Below, piece by piece: positions 9,465 through 17,094 of a stretch of 64,000 bases of DNA (position 1 is its first letter; every line of letters starts with the position of its first letter). The translations under genes and the position numbers were made by a program. Below the pieces are notes generated by a model. The model was not told where the DNA came from and did not search any database. It saw only the letters and a list, made by a program, of their open reading frames with translations. The DNA comes from Mycolicibacterium goodii (GTDB lineage Bacteria; Actinomycetota; Actinomycetes; Mycobacteriales; Mycobacteriaceae): contig NZ_CP092364.2 of NCBI RefSeq assembly GCF_022370755.2, positions 4,340,001-4,404,000 of the forward strand, read 5' to 3'.

Positions 9465-10736
9465 TCAGGCCAGTTCGGAATCGAGCCCGGCCAGGTGGCC
9501 GAGCGCCTGCGCGCGGGTGACCGGGTCCTCCGCGTGGTCGTGCAGCATGCGCCACCCGTCGCGGTCGTCACGACCGTCGGGCAGCTTCAACCAGCGGCGC
9601 AGCAGGCCCAGATCGCCGCAGGTCGCGCGGGCCAGCACCGCCTCGCGCAGGCTTGCGGTCAGTTCGGTGCGCAGGCGGGCGATTGCCGGGGACACCGACT
9701 GCGGCAGCAGCGCGCCGGTGTAGGCCGACAGTGCGGCGGCGACATCGCCGGACTGCAACGCATCGAACACGTCGGACACGTCGCTGCAGATGGGGGTGAG
9801 AAGCCGGTACGGGCGCGACGCGATGTAACCGGCGCCGATGACGCGGCGCAGCCGGGACATCTCGGCGCGGATCGTCACGACGTCGAGATCCTTGTCGTCG
9901 AGCAGAATGGCGAGGTGGTCGGCCGACAACCCCTCCGGATGGCGGCTGAGCAGCACCAGGATGTCGGCATGGCGGCCGGTCAGCACGGTCGAGCCGGGAC
10001 GTCCGTCCTCGCCAGGGGCCTGCCAGCGCGGCCGGTCGGCGCCGAGCACCGACAGCCGTGGGCGTTCGGCCGAGGTCGGGGTGACCGGCGTGGTCAGTCG
10101 CAGCAGCGCAAGGTGGTTCTCGACGGCGACGGCCGTTGCGCGCACCAGCGCGAGGGTCTGCTGCGAGGCGACGCGTGAGCCGCCGGTGAGGTCGATGGCG
10201 CCCAGCAGCACACCGGTCGCGGGATCGTGCACGGGCACGGCCGTGCAACTCCACGGATGCACGACGCGTGAGAAGTGCTCGGATCCTCGGATCTGCACCT
10301 CACGGTCCAGCGCGAGCGCCGTCCCGGGTGCGTTGGTGCCCGCGGAGCGTTCGCTCCAGTCGGAGCCGGGCACGAAGTTCATCGCCTCGGCCTTGCGGCA
10401 CGCGAGGCGGTCGCCTTCGACCCACAGCAGGGTGCCGTCGGCGGCGGTGATCGCGACGACGACGCCCGCGTCGACGGCGTCGTCGACCAGCAGTCTCCGG
10501 ATCAGCGGCAACGTCGGAGCCAGCGGATGGGTGGCGCGCAACTCGGCCAGTGCGGCCTCGGCGGCGGCGGTGCGGCCGCCTCTGTCGGGATCGACGCCGA
10601 TTTCGAGGCTGCGCTTCCAGCTGTCCACCACGACTCGAGGGAGCGGGGTCGATCCGAGGTAGTCCACATCGACCTGGCCCTCGATGAACAGGTCGTGGAT
10701 GGCACGAACCTTCGCAGAAGGTAGTCGGGTCAGCAC
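9465..10736 (-). CDS. GAF-domain transcriptional regulator (AcoR-like sensor, no AAA+ domain)
   Basis: Regulator of 423 aa. The N-terminal half resembles AcoR-type sensors of acetoin/glycerol metabolism: SWKRSLEIGVDP, a GAF domain including LLWVEGDRLACRKAEAMNF and SERSAGTNAPGTALALDREVQI, and HPWSCTAVPVHDPATGVLLGAIDLTG. No AAA+ sigma-54 domain follows, as expected in mycobacteria. Instead there is a winged-helix-like segment, DILVLLSRHPEGLSADHLAILL followed by VVTIRAEMSRLRRVIGAGYIASRPYRL. GTG 10736 is used because AGGAGG lies just upstream. It probably senses an alcohol or aldehyde and controls the aldehyde dehydrogenase 185 bases downstream. Confidence 0.82.
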   Translation of the reverse strand: MLTRLPSAKVRAIHDLFIEGQVDVDYLGSTPLPRVVVDSWKRSLEIGVDPDRGGRTAAAEAALAELRATHPLAPTLPLIRRLLVDDAVDAGVVVAITAADGTLLWVEGDRLACRKAEAMNFVPGSDWSERSAGTNAPGTALALDREVQIRGSEHFSRVVHPWSCTAVPVHDPATGVLLGAIDLTGGSRVASQQTLALVRATAVAVENHLALLRLTTPVTPTSAERPRLSVLGADRPRWQAPGEDGRPGSTVLTGRHADILVLLSRHPEGLSADHLAILLDDKDLDVVTIRAEMSRLRRVIGAGYIASRPYRLLTPICSDVSDVFDALQSGDVAAALSAYTGALLPQSVSPAIARLRTELTASLREAVLARATCGDLGLLRRWLKLPDGRDDRDGWRMLHDHAEDPVTRAQALGHLAGLDSELA

Positions 10737-10901
10737 CCGTCCTCCTGCATTCCTCGTTGAAGCCACCGCGATCACGCTCCTGTGCGCGCGGGCCGACCCG
10801 CCGGCCACCACGCGTGCCCGCCAGGATAGTTGACCAGCCCGGTTACCGTGGCAACACCCGCAGGTCACACCGCCGATACGTGGAAAACCGCCGGTTACGG
10901 G

Positions 10902-10907
10902 TATAGT
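10902..10907 (+). promoter_or_regulatory. Probable -10 element for the DEAD-box helicase gene
   Basis: TATAGT fits the mycobacterial -10 pattern TANNNT and would place transcription start near 10914, giving a 5' leader of about 110 bases before the TTG start at 11023. The 286 bases between the GAF regulator (start 10736, minus) and the helicase otherwise show no gene. Confidence 0.45.
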
Positions 10908-11022
10908 TGGGTCTCGGCGGCTTGCCTGTTCTGCCTCTGCCGCCTTCTTGATCATCAACTCCAGCGCCGCGGGATCTCACCCGCGCCGGGCAGGACCACC
11001 GCCTAGATTTCGGAGTTTCTTT

Positions 11023-12405
11023 TTGTCTGCCCAGAAAACCTTCGCCGACCTCGGACTGCCTGCTGAGCTCGTGAGCACGCTCGCCGCGAACGGTGTGCTC
11101 ACACCGTTCCCCATCCAGGCCGCGACGCTTCCCGACTCACTGACCGGACGCGATGTGCTCGGCCGCGGCCGCACCGGCTCCGGCAAGACCTACGCCTTCC
11201 TGTTGCCGCTGGTGGCCCGGCTGGCCGCCAGCGGCACACCCCGCCTCGCCGGTAAGCCGCGCGCGGTCATCCTCGCGCCGACGCGTGAACTGGTCACCCA
11301 GATCGAGGCCTCGCTGGCGCCGCTGGCGGCCGCCACCGGCCTGCGGTCGATCAACATCTTCGGCGGCGTGGGCGCCGGACCCCAGATCGCGGCTCTGCGC
11401 CGCGGTGTGGACATCGTCATCGCCTGCCCCGGCCGGCTCGAGGATCACGTGCAGTCCCGCCACGCCGATCTGTCGTCGGTGGAGATCACCGTGCTCGACG
11501 AGGCCGATCACATGGCCGACCTCGGCTTCCTGCCGGGCGTCAAGCGTCTGCTCGACCGCACGCCCAAGAACTGCCAGCGGCTGCTCTTCTCGGCCACGCT
11601 CGACGCGGGCGTCGACGTGCTGGTCAAGCGATACCTGCACGATCCGGTGGTGCACAGCGTGGACTCCGCGCAGTCGCCCGTGTCGGCGATGGTGCACCAC
11701 GTGCTGCACGTCGACAACGCCGCGCGCATCAACGTCGTGGCCGACCTGGCCGCCGCGCCGGGCCGCACCATCGTGTTCGCCCGCACCAAGCACGGCGCGA
11801 AAAACCTGACCCGCCAGCTCAATTCGCGGGGCATCTCCGCCGTGGAACTGCACGGCAACCTGTCGCAGAATGCGCGTACGCGCAACCTGACGGCGTTCTC
11901 GGACGGCACCGCCACCGTGATGGTGGCCACCGACATCGCCGCGCGCGGCATCCACGTCGACGACGTGAGCCTCGTGGTGCACGCCGATCCGCCGGTCGAG
12001 CACAAGGCGTACCTGCACCGTTCGGGCCGCACCGCACGGGCCGGCAACGAGGGCACCGTGGTGACCCTCATGCTCGACGCCCAGGTGCACGATGTGCGCA
12101 ACCTGACCCGCAAGGCCGGCGTCAAGCCGACCATCACCCGGATCAGTGGTCTCGATCACCCGGTGCTGCGTGAAATCGCCCCGGGCGAGCGGGTTTTTGG
12201 TGAGCCCAAGCGCACCGAGCCCGCAGCGACCCCGAGTCGTCCCCGCTCGACGCAGCCCCGCCGCAGCCGCCCGCAGGGTTCGGGCCGGCCGGGACGTTCA
12301 GGCCACGGTGCGCAGTCCGAGGGCGCTGCCGCCGCACGTGGCGGTGCGCACCGCGGTGGACGCGGGCGCCGCCCACGCCGCTCCAGCGAGTCGTCTGCGC
12401 GCTAG
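11023..12405 (+). CDS. DEAD-box RNA helicase (RhlE-like)
   Basis: ATP-dependent RNA helicase of 460 aa for RNA remodelling or decay. All core motifs are visible: Q-motif region FADLGLPAELVSTL, motif I GRTGSGKT, Ia PTRELV, motif II with DEAD in VLDEADHMADLGF, motif III SAT, motif V ATDIAARGIHVDDV and motif VI HRSGRTARAG. The last 70 residues are basic, rich in Arg, Pro, Ser and Gly, and likely bind RNA. I chose TTG 11023 with CGGAG upstream, because the longer frame to 10948 adds residues with no helicase similarity. A strong hairpin follows the stop. It is the last conserved gene before the accessory island. Confidence 0.93.
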   Translation: MSAQKTFADLGLPAELVSTLAANGVLTPFPIQAATLPDSLTGRDVLGRGRTGSGKTYAFLLPLVARLAASGTPRLAGKPRAVILAPTRELVTQIEASLAPLAAATGLRSINIFGGVGAGPQIAALRRGVDIVIACPGRLEDHVQSRHADLSSVEITVLDEADHMADLGFLPGVKRLLDRTPKNCQRLLFSATLDAGVDVLVKRYLHDPVVHSVDSAQSPVSAMVHHVLHVDNAARINVVADLAAAPGRTIVFARTKHGAKNLTRQLNSRGISAVELHGNLSQNARTRNLTAFSDGTATVMVATDIAARGIHVDDVSLVVHADPPVEHKAYLHRSGRTARAGNEGTVVTLMLDAQVHDVRNLTRKAGVKPTITRISGLDHPVLREIAPGERVFGEPKRTEPAATPSRPRSTQPRRSRPQGSGRPGRSGHGAQSEGAAAARGGAHRGGRGRRPRRSSESSAR

Positions 12406-12415
12406 ACGCGCGAAA

Positions 12416-12459
12416 TGTGCGGTCCCACCCGACCTCTCCATACCGGGTGGGACCGCACA
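12416..12459. terminator. Hairpin terminator after the DEAD-box helicase
   Basis: A perfect 16-bp stem (12416-12431 with 12444-12459) around a 12-base loop starts 11 bases after the helicase stop. It is GC-rich and followed by AGCATTTG rather than a true T-run, consistent with intrinsic terminators in mycobacteria. It marks the end of the conserved left flank of the island. Confidence 0.75.
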
Positions 12460-12698
12460 AGCATTTGTGGTATCAGAATTTTTGGACGCGGCATGACCCA
12501 GTACGCCATACCGCCTCCCTAGCCGACGCCCTAAACCGCCTCATCTACGGACGTCTACCCCAACAGAAAACCACGCTGATTCGACCAAAGCCGCGTGTTG
12601 GACCCGACGAGGCGGTAACACCCGGATTGGCGTGTTCCCGGTGAATTAGTTCAGCTGGTTTTAGAGTCTGGTGGCCCGAGGTCGGGCCGGAAGGGACG

Positions 12699-12979
12699 AT
12701 GAAACACATGGCTGGTCGTAAGCGGCATTTCGCGGAGGATATCGTGCGCAAACTGCGCCGTGCGGATGAGCTGGCCGCTGAAGGGAAGACCGGCGAGGAG
12801 ATCGCCGCCGAGCTGGAGGTCTCGCCGGCCACGTTGTACAACTGGCGCCGCAGCTACGGCGGGATGGACACCGATGCTGCCAAAGAGCTCAAAGAGCTGC
12901 GCGAGCAGAACGCCCGACTGAAGCGGCTACTGGCCGAGGCAGAGTTGGAGAAGGACGCGTTGCGGGAGGTCGCGAAGGA
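12699..12979 (+). pseudogene. IS3-family OrfA (interrupted)
   Basis: N-terminal DNA-binding protein of an IS3 transposase: GRKRHFAEDIVRKLRRADEL helix-turn-helix start, EIAAELEVSPATLYNWRRSYGGM, then a leucine-zipper-like stretch ELKELREQNARLKRLLAEAE. The natural frame stops at about codon 93 (REVAK), where IS110 sequence begins, and runs 8 foreign codons to a stop at 13004. OrfA normally ends here and frameshifts into OrfB, so the insertion separates the two. ATG 12699 or ATG 12708 could start it. Confidence 0.85.
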
Positions 12980-12993
12980 CGCTCCTATAGATG

Positions 12994-14049
12994 TCAATTG
13001 CTGAGTTCGGCGAAATCAGCTCGGATAGCGCGGAACACTTCGCGGGCCAGGTAGCGCTTCTGGCAGCGGATGATTTCGGGCATGGACATGCCTTCGGTGG
13101 TGCGCCGGTCGGCGTAGGCGCGGCTGCGTGGGTCATGGCGCAGGCGCACGATCGCAGCGATGTGTAGGGCGCTGTTGCCGGATCGGTCACCGCCGCGGTG
13201 GAGTCGGTGGCGGTTGGTCTTGCCTGAAGACGCGGGGATCGGGGCGATGCCGCAGAGGTGGGCGAATGCGGCTTCGCTGCGGAGCCGGTCAGGGTTGTCC
13301 CCGATGGTCACCAACAGCGCGGACACGGTGTCCGGCCCGAGGCCGAATACGGCACTGGTTGTTGGAGCGACGTGCGAGGTCAGTTGATCGAGTTGCTTTC
13401 GGAGAGCGTCTACTTCGATGTCGAGGTGCTGGATTCGGATGGCGAGGGAACGCAGGGCGGACTTGGCCGCGTGGACGGGATCTGAAAGGTTGGCGAGGTC
13501 GGGTCGCAGTCGTGCGCAGGCAATGATTAGCTGCGTGGCGGACAGTCCGTGAAGCTGCCTACGTAGGGCGTCGGGGGCAGTGACGAGCATGGCGCGCAGG
13601 GTGTTGATTGCGGCGGTCTTGGCTTTGACCGCACCGCCGCGGGCCACCCGCAGCATGCGGATTGCTTCAATCGGACCGTCTGCGAGCTTCGGTGCTCCGC
13701 TTGCTTTGCCCGCCAGCACGGTCCGTGCGGCTGCTTCGGCGTCGATGGGGTCACTCTTGCCGTGTTGGCGTCGCAGTCTGCGGTCGGGGCGCGGTACCTC
13801 GAGTACCTCCACTTTCCGCTCGTGCAGGAAGCGGGTGAGGCCGGCTCCGTAGGCACCAGTTCCTTCGACGCCGACTTGGCTGAGCTTGCCGTGGCTGCGC
13901 ATCCAGGTCAGCATGGCTGCGTAACCAGCTGATGTGGCTGGGAATTCGGCATTGCCGAGCAAACGTCCTCGGGTGTCGATGATAGCTGCGTGATGCGTTG
14001 CGGTGTGGGTGTCGACCCCGCCGATGATGGTTGTGCTGCGCCGGCCCAT
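12994..14049 (-). CDS. IS110-family DEDD/serine transposase
   Basis: Transposase of 351 aa. The N-terminal RuvC-like DEDD domain shows IIGGVDTHTATHHAAIID, VGVEGTGAYGAGL and KSDPIDAEAAARTVLAG. The C-terminal Tnp_20-type domain shows FGLGPDTVSALLVTIGD, SEAAFAHLCGIAPIPASSGK with the catalytic serine candidate, and NRHRLHRGGDRSGNSALHIAA. ATG 14049 begins MGRRSTTIIGGVDTHT; the longer frame to 14211 runs into the structured noncoding end. The stop is only about 15 bases from the element's end, so the long noncoding end is upstream, the IS110 group arrangement in which guide (bridge) RNA is encoded. It looks intact. Confidence 0.92.
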   Translation of the reverse strand: MGRRSTTIIGGVDTHTATHHAAIIDTRGRLLGNAEFPATSAGYAAMLTWMRSHGKLSQVGVEGTGAYGAGLTRFLHERKVEVLEVPRPDRRLRRQHGKSDPIDAEAAARTVLAGKASGAPKLADGPIEAIRMLRVARGGAVKAKTAAINTLRAMLVTAPDALRRQLHGLSATQLIIACARLRPDLANLSDPVHAAKSALRSLAIRIQHLDIEVDALRKQLDQLTSHVAPTTSAVFGLGPDTVSALLVTIGDNPDRLRSEAAFAHLCGIAPIPASSGKTNRHRLHRGGDRSGNSALHIAAIVRLRHDPRSRAYADRRTTEGMSMPEIIRCQKRYLAREVFRAIRADFAELSN

Positions 14050-14276
14050 GCCGTGCCCTTCCTGTCGGTTGGGCACCACGGCCAGGTGGACAGGCCAGTG
14101 ATGGGTTGCGGGCGAACATGCCCCTATGAGGTCACACCCTGTCGCAATGCCCATGTTTGGTTGTTCGGGTGAACGCGGCCCCGATGGTCGACAGGTTCTT
14201 ACGAAAGGCACACCAGGTGGCCAGGAATATTCCGGGTCAGGCCATCGGATCCGCGTTCACGACCATCATCACTGGA
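14050..14276 (-). ncRNA. Candidate bridge (seek) RNA region of the IS110 element
   Basis: The 227 bases upstream of the transposase hold no gene but a strong structure. Positions 14169-14187 and 14242-14260 pair at 17 of 19 bases (core GTGAACGCGG with CCGCGTTCAC), enclosing 54 bases. IS110 elements are known to transcribe a structured bridge RNA from this end whose loops pair with target and donor DNA. Assignment here rests on position and pairing only; loop guide sequences are not resolved. Confidence 0.5.
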
Positions 14277-15097
14277 AAATTCTGAGCCCAGCTGCCGAGC
14301 GCCGCGCCGTGGACATGCTCAAGGAGACGCTGAGTATGTCGGAACGGTTGGCGTGCAAGGCCGTTAAGCTGGCACGCTCCACCTACCGCCGGTTGCCACT
14401 GTCGCAGACACCGACCGTTCCGGATGCCATGATGAGGGCCTGGCTGCGTGCCTACGCCGTCAAACACCCCTGCCACGGGTTCCGGCGTGCCTGGGCGGCG
14501 TTGCGCTACGACGAGCGCCGTGAGGTCAACAAGAAAAAGATCCACCGCCTGTGGCGCGAGGAGGGCCTCCAGATCAAGGTGCACAGTCCGTGTAAGCGGG
14601 CCGGCATCTCGTCGATTCCGCCGGTGGCCGCCGATGCGCCCAACGTGGTGTGGGCGATCGACTTTCAGTTCGACTCCACCATCGACGGCAAGGCCATCAA
14701 GATTGCCTCGATGATCGATGAACACACCCGACTGTCGCTGCTGCACCTGGTGGAGCGCTCGATCACCGGCGAGCGGCTGGTGTTCGAGTTGGAGAAAGCC
14801 TTCGCCGCCGCCGGCGGCCCACCGAAGGTGCTACGGATGGACGACGGACCGGAGATGGTTTCTCAAGCGCTGCAACGATTCCGCGAGAACAAGACCGGCA
14901 TGGTGTACATCCCGCCGGGCTGCCCGTGGGACAACGGCTACATCGAATCGTTCAACAACCGCCTGCGGAAGGAGTGCCTCAACCGCAACTACTGGAACAC
15001 CCTGTTCGGGGCCCGAGTCGTCACCGGCGACTTCAAGGCCGAACACAACACCCGCCACCGCCATCCTGCTCTGGGCTACCTGACACCGGCCGAGTAG
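14277..15097 (+). pseudogene. IS3-family OrfB (DDE transposase), separated from OrfA
   Basis: Catalytic half of an IS3 transposase, about 270 codons from KILSPAAERRAVDML to the stop at 15097. It has HTH_21-like CHGFRRAWAALRYDERREVNKKKIHRLWREEGL and the rve integrase core: first Asp in NVVWAIDFQFDSTIDGKAIKIASMIDEHTR, second Asp in KVLRMDDGPEMVS, and Glu in GCPWDNGYIESFNNRLRKECLN. The upstream open frame to 14126 is inside IS110 and is not original. Catalytic residues are intact, but the programmed frameshift with OrfA is broken by the insertion. Confidence 0.88.
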
Positions 15098-15247
15098 GCT
15101 ACGGCCTGCAGGTGCACCCACACTCCGGTGGCCTGCAGCATCAACTGAGCACGGATCACACCAACCCGACTCTAGAAACGGTTGGAAATAACGGAGACTC
15201 GCCATATTGGTTGCAACTCACCAGCGAGACTGGAGTCAGATCAATCG

Positions 15248-16945
15248 TTATGTATTCGGGGTGCCGCCGCCGGTCCCATCACCTGTCGGTAATGACCCGA
15301 ATGGGCTGATCTGCACTATGCCCATCGTTGTCGCGGTGACACCCGTACTCGCCTTTTCAATGTCGACTATGCGCCACGCGGCGTAGTTGGGCCTCGGTGG
15401 CCCGGAATATGGATCGTCGTACCAGAAAATGACACCCTCTTCGGGCTGACGGAAGCCTGGGAAGAAGCCGACCGAAGACGATCTGCGGTCACGGCGTCCG
15501 ACAATACCCTCCCAGACCCCGGGGGGCCTGCCTTCCATCCCACCGTCGCCGTCTCCTTCCGGCTGCGTGTTCGGCGTACCGCCACCTTCTCCGTCGCCAG
15601 TTGGCAACGCACTCCCCCCGCCGCCCTTGCCGGGATCATCTTCGCCACCGCCGCCGTCGCCACCTTCGCCACCGCCACCGCCGCCGTCGCCACCTTCGCC
15701 ACCTTCGCCACCGCCGCCGTCGCCACCTTCGCCACCGCCGCCGTCGCCACCTTCGCCACCGCCGCCGTCGCCTTCAGGCACCGGTTGTATGTCGGGTCCG
15801 CCGTCTGGATTGCCGCCCTCGACGCGACTCCAATCAACAAACGTCCCCCCGCCTGGTGCGAAAATGATGGTCGGATACTGGTCGAAACCGCTGCTTCCAT
15901 CTGCGCCGCCGTCGAGGGGGCCGGGTCCGCCTGCGCCGCCGTCGAGGGGGCCGGGTCCGCCTGCGCCGCCGTCGAGGGGGCCGGGTCCGCCTGCGCCGCC
16001 GTCGAGGGGGCCGGGTCCGCCTGCGCCGCCGTCGAGGGGGCCGGGTCCGCCTGCGCCGCCGTCGAGGGGGCCGGGTCCGCCTGCGCCGCCGTCGAGGGGG
16101 CCGGGTCCGCCTGCGCCGCCGTCGAGGGGGCCGGGTCCGCCTGCGCCGCCGTCGAGGGGGCCGGGTCCGCCTGCGCCGCCAGACATCGACGGTTTCCCTG
16201 ATCCCGGGCGTTGCGTGGACGTACCGCGACCGCTACCGCCTGAAACAGCCCCGCGCCTTTTTAGCCTGTCGTACTCGTCCACTAGTTCACTTATGATCAA
16301 ATACGCGCCTACTACCGCGCCAATCGTCACCCCTGCTAGGACGACGGCGCCGGCACCCGATACAACAACCACGCCACCAGCGACTGAAATCACTTCGCCG
16401 GCAACGCCGCCGACTACTAGAGCCTCTCCGACGATGGCCAATCCCCCAAGGACCGTATGCCGCCGAAACTTATCAATATCGTCCGCAAGTGAGTCCTCTG
16501 CCGCCTTCCTGACTTGTTCATCATCGTTATCATCGTCGCCGGGTCGTTGCAGAGCACTCTGGGCGCTCCTCGTGGCCGATCCCGCCGCTACCGCTCGCTC
16601 TGAAATCTGCGCGAGTTCGGGAGTGAGGGCTAGAGAAGCGGTAGTTTCGCCCACGATTGCGCCGTGAAACGCTAGCTTATTTGGCATGTCCGCAGGCGAG
16701 ATGCGTTCTAGCAGAACCACTCCAGCCGGTGAAACCTCATAGAACACTTGCCCACCGCGCCGGTATATGTTGTCCGGAACATCAATTTTCGCAATGTCGA
16801 TCGGCGCACCTACCCTGTCGCTGTTCTGGCGCCGCAGCCAGAGTGCCCCGTCGCAGAACTCGCACAGGACTTCAGTCGACGGTGGGGGGCCAACCATGGT
16901 TATCGACCCGTTGGCTCCGTTCGTCGGCCTGTCTGGAATATCCAT
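15248..16945 (-). CDS. Unrecognised Gly-rich repeat protein with a hydrophobic middle
   Basis: I do not recognise this 565-aa product. An N-terminal domain (1-130) contains STEVLCEFCDGALWLRR. A hydrophobic stretch at 165-220 could span the membrane, though no signal peptide is evident. Residues 257-346 are nine perfect copies of the decapeptide GGAGGPGPLD, followed by a GEGGDGGG-rich segment of about 70 residues. The last 100 residues regain ordinary composition (GVIFWYDDPYSG, YAAWRIVDIEK), and the segment LPTGDGxGGGTPNT occurs twice, the second copy being the C-terminus. ATG 16945 follows GGGGG; TTG 16963 is an alternative. It is divergent from the next gene, with a shared 149-base control region, which suggests a functional pair. 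Confidence 0.65.
   Translation of the reverse strand: MDIPDRPTNGANGSITMVGPPPSTEVLCEFCDGALWLRRQNSDRVGAPIDIAKIDVPDNIYRRGGQVFYEVSPAGVVLLERISPADMPNKLAFHGAIVGETTASLALTPELAQISERAVAAGSATRSAQSALQRPGDDDNDDEQVRKAAEDSLADDIDKFRRHTVLGGLAIVGEALVVGGVAGEVISVAGGVVVVSGAGAVVLAGVTIGAVVGAYLIISELVDEYDRLKRRGAVSGGSGRGTSTQRPGSGKPSMSGGAGGPGPLDGGAGGPGPLDGGAGGPGPLDGGAGGPGPLDGGAGGPGPLDGGAGGPGPLDGGAGGPGPLDGGAGGPGPLDGGAGGPGPLDGGADGSSGFDQYPTIIFAPGGGTFVDWSRVEGGNPDGGPDIQPVPEGDGGGGEGGDGGGGEGGDGGGGEGGEGGDGGGGGGEGGDGGGGEDDPGKGGGGSALPTGDGEGGGTPNTQPEGDGDGGMEGRPPGVWEGIVGRRDRRSSSVGFFPGFRQPEEGVIFWYDDPYSGPPRPNYAAWRIVDIEKASTGVTATTMGIVQISPFGSLPTGDGTGGGTPNT
15650..15775. repeat. Imperfect tandem repeats coding GEGGDGGG
   Basis: Short overlapping units of the type GCCACCTTCGCCACCGCCGC repeat with small length changes through this stretch. 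They encode the glycine/acidic low-complexity segment of the minus-strand repeat protein. The irregular unit length contrasts with the perfect 30-base array 125 bases away and suggests older slippage expansion. Confidence 0.75.
15901..16180. repeat. Nine perfect 30-bp tandem repeats plus a partial copy
   Basis: Nine identical 30-base units fill 15901-16170, with a tenth partial copy of 10 bases to 16180. On the minus strand each unit adds ten residues (GGAGGPGPLD) in frame. Perfect identity indicates recent expansion or ongoing homogenisation, so copy number is likely to vary between isolates. There are no spacers, so this is not a CRISPR array. Confidence 0.95.
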
Positions 16946-17094
16946 TTGAACCCCCGGATCCAATCACTCCCCCTGTCAGTCCATTTAAACGCCGGATCAC
17001 AAATTTCAGCGCCTTTTGAGAAAATCTCTTTGCGGTGCTATACGGTCAACAAAGCTCAACAAGCGCGAAGACCGCCGGGGAGGGGGTCGTGCTG

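Larger units (their letters stand above)
12980..14276 (-). mobile_element. IS110-family insertion sequence
   Basis: About 1.3 kb element inside the IS3 transposase. The host sequence on either side rejoins as an uninterrupted OrfA/OrfB junction, which fixes the boundaries to within about 3 bases. GGA occurs at both junctions (12977-12979 and 14274-14276) and may be the recombination core. There are no long terminal inverted repeats, as expected for this family. It carries one transposase on the minus strand and a 227-base noncoding segment upstream of it. Confidence 0.82.
12656..15182 (+). mobile_element. IS3-family insertion sequence, interrupted by an IS110-family element
   Basis: OrfA and OrfB halves of an IS3-family transposase flank an inserted IS110 element. 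Imperfect terminal inverted repeats share an AGAGTC core: left end TGGTTTTAGAGTCTGGTGG from 12656, right end the complement of CCAACCCGACTCTAGAAACG ending about 15180. Without the insert the element would be about 1.23 kb, normal for the family. The last 70-80 bases recur at 19.56-19.64 kb. Ends are approximate. Confidence 0.8.

Noticed and set aside
12417..12644. 75-codon plus-strand frame between helicase terminator and IS3 left end
   Set aside because: It starts inside the terminator hairpin and has no recognisable family or ribosome binding site.
15901..16180. Possible CRISPR array
   Set aside because: Thirty-base units are directly contiguous with no spacers and encode in-frame peptide repeats.
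15567..16667. 366-codon proline-rich plus-strand frame (PPSPPPPP, SRGPGPPAP repeats)
   Set aside because: It is the complement of the glycine-rich gene. The minus frame has ordinary N- and C-terminal domains, a hydrophobic segment and a plausible start, which the plus frame lacks. Both frames stay open because of the repeats.
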